DNA from: UBA3941 sp002385665
GTDB lineage: Bacteria; Bacillota; Clostridia; Caldicoprobacterales; UBA3941
Length of the DNA: 20,720 bases
NCBI GenBank assembly: GCA_050949255.1
Contig: JBMNFJ010000009.1
Coordinates: 1 to 20,720 of the forward strand
Direction of reading: 5' to 3'
Shown one piece after another: positions 14,223 to 20,720 of this stretch. The position numbers were made by a program, and so were the translations under genes. Numbering within the stretch: position 1 is the stretch's first letter; every line of letters begins with the position of its first letter. Under the pieces are notes generated by a model that was not told where the DNA came from, made no database searches, and saw only the letters and a list, made by a program, of their open reading frames with translations.

Positions 14223-14327
14223 CATTCAGCTGCGCCGTCCTTCGTAACCTGGATAGATTCTACAACAATTCATTCATAGATATAAAAAATATTTTACTTA
14301 TAAATGCGTTATATAGCATATGGATAT

Positions 14328-14336
14328 TGGTATAAT
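14328..14336 (+). promoter_or_regulatory. Extended -10 promoter for aldo/keto reductase
   Basis: TGGTATAAT forms an extended -10, about 70 bases upstream of the start. The -35 region is not conserved. Confidence 0.5.
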
Positions 14337-14404
14337 AGAGTCATAACAGGCTATAGAATAAATGGCCAGTAGCGGATGCTAAAATTATATGAGGAGGCAT
14401 TAGG

Positions 14405-15376
14405 ATGAAGAGAGTTCTACTTAACAACACCGATTTGTATGTATCACCTCTTAGCATAGGTACCGTAAATTACGGCACATCCATAGATACCAGGGAAGCA
14501 AAGGCCCAACTTGACAGATTTGTTGAACTGGGTGGAAACTTCATAGACACAGCCCATGTTTATGGCGACTGGGTTCCCGGACCAAGGGGCAGAAGCGAAA
14601 AGGTTATCGGAGAATGGCTAAAGGAAACCGGCCTTCGCAAGGATGTTGTAATCAGCACAAAGGGTGCCCATCCGGATATATCGGATACCAGCATTTCCAG
14701 GGTCAATCCCGAGGCTATAGAAAAGGATCTGAACGAGAGCCTGGAGCGTTTAAATACCGACTATATAGACCTTTATTTCCTGCACCGGGATAACCCAGAT
14801 GTTCCGGTGGAAGAGTTATTGGATACTTTGGAAGAAGCACGGATAGCGGGCAAAATCCGCTACTACGGTTGTTCAAACTGGGCTCTATCGCGAATAATTG
14901 AATCCGGTGAATATGCCAGTAAGCAGAATATCCCCGGCTTTGTCTGCAACCAGCTTATGTGGAGTCTGGCCGATGTAAATTATAATGGTATAGAGGATAA
15001 GACCCTTGTCCTGATGGATGAGGATACTTACGAGTATCATAAGAAAACCGGCTTAAATGCAATGGCATACACTGCTGCGGCAAAGGGTTACTTTTCAAAA
15101 TTGCAGAGGGGAGAACCTTTATCTCAAAAGATATCATCCAGATACGATATACCTTCAAACAAGCGAATTTTCGATGAACTGGAAAAAACGGCGAACCGAC
15201 TAAATGCAGACATTATTCAAGTGGAACTGGCCTTTATAATGCACCAGGACTTTCCTTCGATCCCCATAGTGTCCTTCAGCAACCTGGACCAATTGGAACA
15301 GGGGATGAAGAGCTGTGAACTGGAGCTGGATAAGGAAACGGTAAACAAACTGCGCAGCATGAAAAAATATATGTGA
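14405..15376 (+). CDS. Aldo/keto reductase
   Basis: A 323-residue NAD(P)H-dependent oxidoreductase of the AKR superfamily (TIM barrel, cytoplasm). The catalytic tetrad is visible as D48 (NFIDTA), Y53 (HVYG), K86 (ISTKG) and H127 (FLHRD). The substrate is not predictable; proteins of this type reduce sugar aldehydes and ketones or act on sugar derivatives. The start at ATG 14405 follows AGGAGG at 7 bases, one of the strongest ribosome sites in the window. Its stop codon (TGA 15374-15376) is the first three bases of a REP copy, so the last residues (KKYM) may differ from the ancestral C-terminus. Confidence 0.9.
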   Translation: MKRVLLNNTDLYVSPLSIGTVNYGTSIDTREAKAQLDRFVELGGNFIDTAHVYGDWVPGPRGRSEKVIGEWLKETGLRKDVVISTKGAHPDISDTSISRVNPEAIEKDLNESLERLNTDYIDLYFLHRDNPDVPVEELLDTLEEARIAGKIRYYGCSNWALSRIIESGEYASKQNIPGFVCNQLMWSLADVNYNGIEDKTLVLMDEDTYEYHKKTGLNAMAYTAAAKGYFSKLQRGEPLSQKISSRYDIPSNKRIFDELEKTANRLNADIIQVELAFIMHQDFPSIPIVSFSNLDQLEQGMKSCELELDKETVNKLRSMKKYM

Positions 15377-15398
15377 CAAGGGGACGTTTCGTTTGTCA
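15374..15398 (+). repeat. REP locus 8 (single copy supplying a stop codon)
   Basis: A full consensus copy. Its leading TGA is the stop codon of the aldo/keto reductase gene. Confidence 0.93.
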
Positions 15399-15499
15399 TA
15401 ATCCAGTTCCCTTTGCAGGTTGCCTTGTATTACCTGAATAGACGCTACCAGGGTACCTGTCCCCACGGCTTCCGGCAGACCAATATGATTTGCAGGATA

Positions 15500-15528
15500 T
15501 GGAAAATCAAGTGGAATTATGGTATGAT
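15500..15528 (+). promoter_or_regulatory. Promoter for sulfatase gene
   Basis: A -35-like TGGAAA (15500-15505), 17 bases, then extended -10 TGG plus TATGAT (15523-15528). It is about 50 bases upstream of the start codon. Confidence 0.5.
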
Positions 15529-15577
15529 ATGACATATAGCTATGTGACCTTTATAAACATATGAGAGGATGAATCTC

Positions 15578-17077
15578 ATGTCATACAATAGTCATCCCAA
15601 TATCCTGATATTCATGGCAGATCATTACCGTGGGGATATGGCACCACCATTCGGGAGATGCCTGACCCCCAATATAGACAGCGTTTATAACGACGGAGGC
15701 CTTGCCTTTACCAATTGTTACACGGTTTCCCCTCATTGCTGCCCTTCAAGGGCCACATTCCACACCGGATTATATCCCACAGAACATGGCGTATGGAACA
15801 ATGTAAACGTAGGAAACACCATCTCAAGAGGGCTGGTTGACGGCATTTCTACCTGGAGCGTACCACTGTCACAAGCAGGGTATAGGCTATATCACAGTGG
15901 TAAGTGGCATGTCAGTGCGGAAGTAGGGCCGGAGGAATTTGGATGGATCAATATATACGGGAACGAAAGATATGATGGTAAAAAGGGCCATAGGCCGGCC
16001 CCCAACCCCTATGAGTGGGAGCGGTATATTAACAATGACTGTCACATTGATTTAAGGGGCGATGATCCTCAATCCATCAGGAGGGAAGCCCAACTGATTA
16101 GAGAAGGGTATCCGGATTTTATCCTATATGGGCAGTCAGAGAAACCCTCCAATGATGAAAAGGTTGTTGCTGCAGCAGAAGAGCAGCTCAAGGAATGCTG
16201 CCAAAATTCCGATGAACCCTTTGTTTTGTACTGTGGAACCATAGGGCCTCATGATCCGTATTTTGTTCCCAAGAGATTTCTGGACCTGTATAGCATAGAT
16301 GACATCGAGCTTCCTAAAAATTTCTATGACAATATGCTGGATAAACCCAATCTTTACAGGAGAACCAGGGATCGGTTCTCACAGTTGTCGGTGGATGAAT
16401 ACAGGGAGGCAATCAGGCATTTCAAGGCCTACTGCACCTATGAAGACTGGCTGTTTGGCAGACTGGTAAAGGTCTTGAAGGATGAAGGGCAATACGACAA
16501 CACTGTTATAATATTCACTTCCGATCATGGGGATTATTGCGGTGAACACGGCCTTTTTGCAAAGGGATTGCCCTGCTTCAGATCAGCCTATCATATCCCA
16601 ATGGTCATGCGCTGGCCGGGAGTGACTACCCATAGAGATGAAAGGAATATAGGGAAATATATCTCCTTAGCTGATTTTGCACCAAGCATACTGGACATTT
16701 GTGGAATTGAATACGATGAAAACAGCTATTCAGGCAGGAGTTTTGTTCCTCTTATCCAGGGAGATGCAGATACTATAGCAAACTGGAAGGACGAGATGTA
16801 TACCCAGACCAATGGAAATGAGCTATACGGGATACAGCGTTCCATCATGACACCCAGGTGGAAATATGTCTATAACGGTTTTGATTACGATGAATTGTAT
16901 GACCTGGCAGAGGACCCTCATGAGCTGGTGAATATAGCTGACAGGCCGGAGAACCGGCCCATAATTCGTGCGCTGGTAGCAAAACTGTGGAAATTTGCCT
17001 ATGACAGGAAGGATACATGTATCAACCCTTATATAATGGTATCCCTGGCTGAATTCGGACCGGGCATCATATTCTGA
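15578..17077 (+). CDS. Cysteine-type sulfatase
   Basis: A 499-residue sulfatase of the alkaline phosphatase superfamily. The signature CxPSR is C54-C55-P56-S57-R58 (HCCPSRATFHTG), with C54 the residue converted to formylglycine. Other active-site candidates are D15 (MADHYRGD), K109 and H111 (SGKWH), H225 (GPHDPY), and D316 and H317 (TSDHGDYCGEHG), matching the metal and sulfate ligands of the family. No signal peptide is seen, so it is probably cytoplasmic. The substrate is unknown; choline, sugar or aryl sulfates, or phosphonate esters, are possible. ATG 15578 is preferred to ATG 15569, which lies on top of the GAGAGG ribosome site. The stop TGA (17075-17077) is the start of a partial REP copy. 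A formylglycine-generating enzyme must be encoded elsewhere. Confidence 0.9.
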   Translation: MSYNSHPNILIFMADHYRGDMAPPFGRCLTPNIDSVYNDGGLAFTNCYTVSPHCCPSRATFHTGLYPTEHGVWNNVNVGNTISRGLVDGISTWSVPLSQAGYRLYHSGKWHVSAEVGPEEFGWINIYGNERYDGKKGHRPAPNPYEWERYINNDCHIDLRGDDPQSIRREAQLIREGYPDFILYGQSEKPSNDEKVVAAAEEQLKECCQNSDEPFVLYCGTIGPHDPYFVPKRFLDLYSIDDIELPKNFYDNMLDKPNLYRRTRDRFSQLSVDEYREAIRHFKAYCTYEDWLFGRLVKVLKDEGQYDNTVIIFTSDHGDYCGEHGLFAKGLPCFRSAYHIPMVMRWPGVTTHRDERNIGKYISLADFAPSILDICGIEYDENSYSGRSFVPLIQGDADTIANWKDEMYTQTNGNELYGIQRSIMTPRWKYVYNGFDYDELYDLAEDPHELVNIADRPENRPIIRALVAKLWKFAYDRKDTCINPYIMVSLAEFGPGIIF

Positions 17078-17108
17078 CAAGGATGACAAGGGGACGTTTC
17101 GTTTGTCA
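17075..17108 (+). repeat. REP locus 9 (partial plus full copy)
   Basis: A 9-base 5' fragment TGACAAGGA (17075-17083), whose TGA is the sulfatase stop, directly abuts a full copy (17084-17108). The 17 bases after it recur after locus 10. Confidence 0.92.
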
Positions 17109-17127
17109 CAAAATCATGCAACAAGTA

Positions 17128-17152
17128 GGACAAGGGATCAAATTCCTTGTCC
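17128..17152 (+). terminator. Terminator after sulfatase gene
   Basis: GGACAAGG (17128-17135) pairs with CCTTGTCC (17145-17152), extendable by a G-T and an A-T pair. Then comes an AT-rich stretch (CACTTTATATTT). Termination is plausible though the T run is broken. Confidence 0.55.
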
Positions 17153-17217
17153 CACTTTATATTTAAGAACATATATCAGAACAAGTAGATTTATGTAACA
17201 GAGATGTCATTGGAATA

Positions 17218-17239
17218 TTTGGTATCAAATGATACCAAA
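17218..17239. promoter_or_regulatory. Palindromic operator of the toxin-antitoxin operon
   Basis: TTTGGTATCA and its exact complement TGATACCAAA around AA: a perfect 10-base inverted repeat ending five bases before the -35. The antitoxin here has a helix-turn-helix, so this is the natural candidate for its autoregulatory site. Confidence 0.65.
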
Positions 17240-17243
17240 ATCG

Positions 17244-17272
17244 TTGACCGAAACGTTGGGGAGTGTTATAAT
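17244..17272 (+). promoter_or_regulatory. Promoter of the toxin-antitoxin operon
   Basis: TTGACC (17244-17249), 17 bases, TATAAT (17267-17272): a near-consensus SigA promoter. The -10 ends only four bases before the toxin ATG (17277), so the mRNA would be leaderless or start slightly inside, unless another promoter is used. Confidence 0.65.
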
Positions 17273-17276
17273 TATC

Positions 17277-17720
17277 ATGAATAGTACTTATGAGAAAAAA
17301 TATGTAGAGTCAGAACAAGAAATCCGAACCTATTTAGATAGATTGCAATATGCAATAGAAAACGGTTCTGCAACTATTAATCTACAAGAGAAAAGGCAGG
17401 TTGATAAAGATCGACCTAAGAAATACACTAACCGTTACACATTGTCAAAGTTATTTCCTGATGAAGACCTAGTGGAAGCATTAAAAAAGGAACTTATTAA
17501 ATTAACGGTGGAAGAATATATAGAAACAGTAAAAGACACTCGGTATCCCGATAGGTCTGATATGAGAGTCTTTGGGAAAAAGTATCAGGAAGAGGACGTT
17601 TATATTAAAATAAGGGTAGAATTAGTCAGTTTATCATATGCTAATAATAGTTATATTTTTGTGATGTCATTTCATTTTGCAGAAAAAGCTTTTAATGAAT
17701 CTGACTTTCCATATAGGTAA
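17277..17720 (+). CDS. Probable MqsR-like toxin
   Basis: 147 residues from ATG 17277. The first half is helical (EQEIRTYLDRLQYAIENG). The C-terminal half has MRVFGKKYQEEDVYIKIRVEL, then YIFVMSFHFAEKAF, a layout like MqsR/RelE-fold toxins, which end with GxxVYLKITV and a VSFKE-like strand. MqsR proteins are ribosome-independent mRNA interferases; here the activity is inferred. The strongest support is context: it is the first gene of a two-gene operon with an MqsA-like antitoxin 16 bases downstream. GGGGAG lies 13 bases upstream of the ATG, which is long. The open frame extends to ATG 17229, but that overlaps the operator and promoter. Confidence 0.7.
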   Translation: MNSTYEKKYVESEQEIRTYLDRLQYAIENGSATINLQEKRQVDKDRPKKYTNRYTLSKLFPDEDLVEALKKELIKLTVEEYIETVKDTRYPDRSDMRVFGKKYQEEDVYIKIRVELVSLSYANNSYIFVMSFHFAEKAFNESDFPYR

Positions 17721-17736
17721 AGTTGAGGTGAAAATT

Positions 17737-18756
17737 GTGAAGAAAATCAAGAGCGAAGAAAAGTTGTGTTTAATATGTATGACGGAGCATGAGGTAGATA
17801 CAGTCGAAGTTATTGAAACTGAAATTTATAAGGATGAAGAAATATCTTTCGTGGCAACCTATGAATATTGCTCTTTGGCAGATGAGTATCTTGAAAAGGA
17901 AGAAATGATAAAGCTAAATGATTTAGCTATGAAAGATGCTTATAGAAGAAAAATGGACCTGTTGACCTCGGACGAGATTGTTAAGATACGGGAGAAATAT
18001 GGAGTAAGTCAGAAGGATTTTTCTGAAATACTTGGCTGGGGGAAGGCAACAATTACCAGATATGAAAATCATCAGGTTCAGGATCGTGCCCATGACGATG
18101 TACTTAGAAAAATTGATTCCGCTCCAAATTGGTTTTTAGAAATGTTAAACAGGGCCAGAGGACGCATATCAGATAAAGCTTTTGATAAATATTATCGCAT
18201 AGCAAATGAACGATATAAGAAAAAAAGAAATCAATACTTAATCGATGCAATACAAGCTAAGTACGCGGATTTTGATATTGAGAGTTTTAATGGTGGAGTA
18301 AAACTTAATTTAAATAAAGTAGTTGAGATGATCAATTATCTGGCTGCAAAGGTTGAAAGCCTTCACAAGGTAAAATTGATGAAGATGCTCTGGTATTCCG
18401 ATTATCTTCACTATAAGAGAAATGGTGTCTCTATTAGTGGATTAGTTTATCGTGCTCTTCCTATGGGAGCTGTACCGGAAGAGTGTAACTTAATCGTAGA
18501 ACTTGATGGTGTCGAGTTTGATACTGTTATATATGGAGAAGATATGGTTGGTTATAGGTTTAAACCAGATACCGGCTTGGAAATTAAGGAATTGACCCAG
18601 TCTGAGATAGATGCGTTGGATGATGTAATTGAGCAGTTTGGAGATTTTAACACTGAACAAATAGTAGAAAAAATGCATAATGAAGATGCTTATAAATACA
18701 CTGGGAGCAATTGTATTATACCATTTACCTTTGCAGAGAACTTAAGCATAGATTAA
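17737..18756 (+). CDS. MqsA-type antitoxin with zinc-finger, HTH and SocA/Panacea domain
   Basis: A 339-residue protein with three parts. It has a YgiT/MqsA-like zinc-finger region (about 8-55, CLIC at 11-14 and C45; the partner of C45 is alanine, so the second CxxC is incomplete). An XRE-type helix-turn-helix follows (about 78-112, GVSQKDFSEILGWGKATITRYE). A C-terminal SocA/Panacea domain (about 195-325) carries HKVKLMKMLWYSD, GLVYRALPMGAVP and SNCIIPF. Panacea-domain proteins are known antitoxins with varied toxin partners. GTG 17737 is chosen: GAGGTG lies 6 bases upstream, and the N-terminus MKKIKSEEKLCLIC fits. Earlier in-frame ATGs overlap the toxin gene and lack ribosome sites. It probably neutralises the upstream toxin and represses the operon. 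REP copies begin directly after its TAA. Confidence 0.85.
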   Translation: MKKIKSEEKLCLICMTEHEVDTVEVIETEIYKDEEISFVATYEYCSLADEYLEKEEMIKLNDLAMKDAYRRKMDLLTSDEIVKIREKYGVSQKDFSEILGWGKATITRYENHQVQDRAHDDVLRKIDSAPNWFLEMLNRARGRISDKAFDKYYRIANERYKKKRNQYLIDAIQAKYADFDIESFNGGVKLNLNKVVEMINYLAAKVESLHKVKLMKMLWYSDYLHYKRNGVSISGLVYRALPMGAVPEECNLIVELDGVEFDTVIYGEDMVGYRFKPDTGLEIKELTQSEIDALDDVIEQFGDFNTEQIVEKMHNEDAYKYTGSNCIIPFTFAENLSID

Positions 18757-18794
18757 TGACAAGGGGACGTGACAAGGGGACGTTTCGTTTGTCA
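18757..18794 (+). repeat. REP locus 10 (partial plus full copy)
   Basis: A 13-base 5' fragment (18757-18769, TGACAAGGGGACG) immediately after the antitoxin TAA abuts a full consensus copy (18770-18794). Confidence 0.93.
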
Positions 18795-18852
18795 CAAAAA
18801 TCATGCAACAAATTACCCACCTCCTCCGTCTTATATATTGAGGTGATAGACC

Positions 18853-19364
18853 ATGAGAAAGATTTTGGCCCTTATGATAGCTGCTCTTTTATTGGTTATG
18901 GCTTTAGGCGGTTGTATGAATAAAGGAGCAACACCCTATGATGGGACTAATGGCGAAGCAGAAAACACAAACGACCTGGAGCCCACAAAATATGAGACTG
19001 TAAACGATCTTCAAGGGGTTACCATGACCGTAAAGGAGGGAACGGTTTCTCCCAATGGGTTGGCATTAACCATTGAGAACGATTCCGATAAAAACTGCCT
19101 TTACGGCCAATTCTTCCTACTGGAGAAAAAGCTTGATGACAAATGGTACGAAGTACCTGTAACCATAGAAGGGGATTATGGTTTTGAAGACATCGGCTAC
19201 GAGCTGGCACCCGGAGATAAGCAGGAATGGGAAACCGATTGGCAGTGGCTGTATGGAAAGCCTGGACAAGGGCCGAGTATCGCATAATCAAGGATATATT
19301 GGACTTTAGAGGAACCGGAGACTTCGATACCCATTATTTAGCCGCAGAATTTACAGTCGATTAA
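18853..19364 (+). pseudogene. Lipoprotein with Ig-like domain, frameshifted near its end
   Basis: Begins with a lipoprotein signal peptide (MRKILALMIAALLLVMALGG before C21; lipobox LGGC). A short Gly/Asn-rich linker follows, and then a bacterial Ig-like domain with GVTMTVKEGTVSPNGLALTIEN, LYGQFFLLEKK and ELAPGDKQEW. The protein would sit on the outer face of the membrane. The intact frame stops at 19287 after LYGKPGQGPSIA. A different frame then carries EYRIIKDILDFRGTG and YLAAEFTVD to TAA 19364, the expected domain ending. Removing one C at 19261-19262 and one C at 19273-19274 restores LYGKLDKGEYR. It is therefore either a recent pseudogene or two base errors. ATG 18853 follows GAGGTGA at 6 bases. 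Confidence 0.72.
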
Positions 19365-19433
19365 GCCATGGGGATTGAACCGGGAGATAGTTGCCAATAA
19401 GTTATAGTAAATCAAATACTATCAATGGATAAG

Positions 19434-19482
19434 AAAAAGCCGTTGCCAGACTGGATCAACCAGTTTTGCAACAGCTTTTTTT
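19434..19482 (+). terminator. Rho-independent terminator after lipoprotein gene
   Basis: AAAAAGC-C-GTTGC pairs with GCAAC-A-GC followed by seven T, with one C/A mismatch; ACTGG and CCAGT form an inner stem. It lies 70 bases after the restored lipoprotein stop. Confidence 0.75.
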
Positions 19483-19553
19483 CAATTCACCATAATTTAA
19501 TAATTTATCCGAGGGTAATTATAGTCTTTTTATTCCGGTGAGAATAGACTATA

Positions 19554-19856
19554 CTAGCTGCCCATAACTTCAACAGTACCGCCCAGCTCTTCGATGGCTG
19601 ATACTATATTGCTTAATGAAAAAGCAGTATTATCCTTTTCCTGATTATCGCCTAAGAGAGGTATTCTGACGATTAGACAAATTCCGGATGGAGTAGTTAC
19701 CTCAATCAGGTTTAAAAGGTTTATGACGGCACCGGCAGGTATGAAAATTCTCAGTAAGGTTCCGGGCAAATGAGGACAGGGTTGGTCTTTCTTTTTCTTC
19801 TTGTCACGGGATTGGGGTGATAATAAACTGTTTTCATATTCATAGTTATTATCCAA
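19554..19856 (-). CDS. Small hypothetical protein
   Basis: About 100 residues from TTG 19856, chosen because GGAGGTG lies 6 bases upstream. The N-terminal third is polar and ends in a lysine run (RDKKKKKDQP). The rest is hydrophobic and beta-like (LLRIFIPAGAVINLLNLIEV, then GICLIVRIPLLG), ending SAIEELGGTVEVMG. I do not recognise the family. It is on the minus strand with no near neighbour in the same direction. The frame continues far upstream of 19856, but that part is translated from a REP copy and intergenic DNA and is not credible. Confidence 0.55.
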   Translation of the reverse strand: MDNNYEYENSLLSPQSRDKKKKKDQPCPHLPGTLLRIFIPAGAVINLLNLIEVTTPSGICLIVRIPLLGDNQEKDNTAFSLSNIVSAIEELGGTVEVMGS

Positions 19857-19950
19857 TCTCTTCACCTCCGCATATCCTATATGAAATAAGATATTAAATC
19901 TTACAGGATATACTATGACACATATCAGGAAAAGGTGCATGAAAGATTTG

Positions 19951-19975
19951 TGACAAGGGGACGTTTCCTTTGTCA
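19951..19975 (+). repeat. REP locus 11 (single copy)
   Basis: A full copy with CC replacing GT in the tip (TTTCCTTTG). It lies in the divergent region between the small minus-strand gene and the dehydrogenase gene. Confidence 0.92.
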
Positions 19976-20285
19976 TCAAAATATATGGAAATAATATATG
20001 TGCCGGCATGGATACTGAAACTTTTGATGGATTTCGCTTCTATTTTTAGAATATTGTAATAATATAGTGCAAAAGTATTTTTTATGTGATATAACAAACT
20101 TTACATGTAATGCACTTCCTAAACGCACCTACGTTTATGCATCGTTGTAAGGAAAACCTTCGTTATTACACCATTTTTGTAGAATGCTAGTTTTGATAGA
20201 CATTGCCAGGATTACTCAATCGGGTTATTTATTGTGCTGATTTATAATTACGTGATGAATTTGCCTAAGGAACAGGTGAAAAATT
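19976..20285. other. Long intergenic region upstream of dehydrogenase gene
   Basis: AT-rich. It holds a perfect palindrome TTACATGTAA (20101-20110), a 6-base inverted repeat TAAACG/CGTTTA (20120-20125, 20132-20137) and a TATAAT at 20243-20248 without a good -35. It is likely to carry the promoter of the next gene, but I cannot place it firmly. Confidence 0.4.
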
Positions 20286-20720
20286 ATGCAAAGGTTATAT
20301 AAGGATCTGATCAGCAAAAAAGAGAAGATTGCAGTAGTCGGCCTCGGATATGTAGGGCTTCCACTGGCCATGGCCTTTTCAAAAAAGCTTGATACCATTG
20401 GATATGATATTGATCGGGAAAAGATTGAAAAATACAGAGAAGGAAAAGGCTTTGACGGCATTCTGGATGAGGAGATTAACAGTTCAAGTATAGAGATAGA
20501 GTTTACCTGGGAGACAGAAAGGCTTAAGGAAGCCAAGTTCATTGTGGTTGCCGTTCCCACTCCCATCCATAAGGACAAAACCCCGGATTTGGGACCGGTT
20601 AAAAATGCAAGCAAAACCATAGGTCGTAATCTGCAAAAGGGAGCAGTAGTGGTCTATGAATCTACAGTTTATCCAGGCGTTACCGAAGATATCTGCATAC
20701 CCATCCTTGAAGAAGAATCA
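20286..20720 (+). CDS. UDP-N-acetylhexosamine dehydrogenase, N-terminal part
   Basis: The first 145 codons of a gene that runs off the window. The NAD-binding Rossmann motif is VVGLGYVGLPLA (GxGxxG, about 18-29), followed by GYDIDREKIEKYREG. The segments VVAVPTPI and YESTVYPGVTEDICIP are typical of the UDP-glucose/GDP-mannose dehydrogenase family, closest in style to the TviB/WbpA group, which oxidises UDP-GlcNAc or UDP-GalNAc to the uronic acid for surface polysaccharide. The catalytic cysteine would be beyond the window. ATG 20286 follows AGGTG at 8 bases. It probably opens a polysaccharide gene cluster to the right. Confidence 0.88.
   Translation, partial: MQRLYKDLISKKEKIAVVGLGYVGLPLAMAFSKKLDTIGYDIDREKIEKYREGKGFDGILDEEINSSSIEIEFTWETERLKEAKFIVVAVPTPIHKDKTPDLGPVKNASKTIGRNLQKGAVVVYESTVYPGVTEDICIPILEEES

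Noticed and set aside
18711..18923. Plus-strand frame between antitoxin and lipoprotein genes
   Set aside because: It is made of the antitoxin end, two REP copies (again giving TRGR and KGTFR) and the lipoprotein start in another frame.
3545..19975. REP copies as a CRISPR array
   Set aside because: The copies are kilobases apart or tandem without uniform spacers, and no cas genes are present.
19857..20009. Upstream extension of the small minus-strand gene
   Set aside because: The added residues are encoded by the REP copy at 19951 and intergenic DNA, and the strong GGAGGTG marks TTG 19856.
20225..20620. Minus-strand frame opposite the dehydrogenase start
   Set aside because: It is antisense to a well-recognised NAD-binding domain and has no support of its own.

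Overview
The window looks like a chromosomal segment of an anaerobic, low-to-moderate GC Firmicute, probably class Clostridia. Supporting signs are strong AGGAGG-type ribosome sites, TTG and GTG starts, T-tract terminators, a YgiT-zinc-finger/SocA-type antitoxin and a lipoprotein of Clostridia-like type. This placement is inferred from gene style; no rRNA, tRNA or CRISPR array is visible.

Layout. 1-1470 is the right part of an IS21-family element (istA end, istB, six-copy terminal array). It abuts the C-terminal remnant of a HEPN-type protein (1482-1859), so it probably interrupted that gene. 1942-4067 is AT-rich accessory DNA: a pRiA4b ORF-3-like gene, two small unknown genes and a second, truncated istB. 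4431-4718 is a small coiled-coil gene. 5003-7902 holds an enolase-superfamily sugar-acid dehydratase type gene and a uroporphyrinogen-decarboxylase/corrinoid methyltransferase type gene. 8213-9196 holds a membrane-anchored NERD protein and a 51-residue helical protein. 9420-11160 is an IS3-family element plus a decayed downstream reading frame. 11723-14045 (minus strand) carries a radical SAM activase-like protein and an MFS transporter. 14405-17077 carries an aldo/keto reductase and a cysteine-type sulfatase. 17277-18756 is a likely MqsR-like toxin / MqsA-Panacea antitoxin operon. 18853-19364 is a frameshifted lipoprotein, 19554-19856 a small unknown gene, and 20286 to the edge the start of a UDP-HexNAc dehydrogenase.

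The most striking feature is a short dispersed hairpin repeat of about 25 bases (called REP below). Its outer arms are TGACAA and TTGTCA, with a one-sided GGGG bulge and an ACG/TTT/CGT tip. I count about 15 full or near-full copies and 6 partial copies at 11 loci. All lie on the same strand regardless of gene direction. On plus-strand genes the copies sit at, overlap or supply the stop codon. Five short partial copies, plus one nearly complete copy, sit directly 5' of a full copy. In the methyltransferase gene three copies are translated into the C-terminal tail. This resembles REP/RAYT or other non-autonomous hairpin elements, but no mobilising enzyme is in the window.

The dehydratase, methyltransferase, transporter, reductase and sulfatase genes could belong to one sugar-acid or sulfated-sugar catabolic region. 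That link is proximity only. Between and around them are selfish or defence-like modules: IS elements, the toxin-antitoxin pair, the HEPN remnant and REP.
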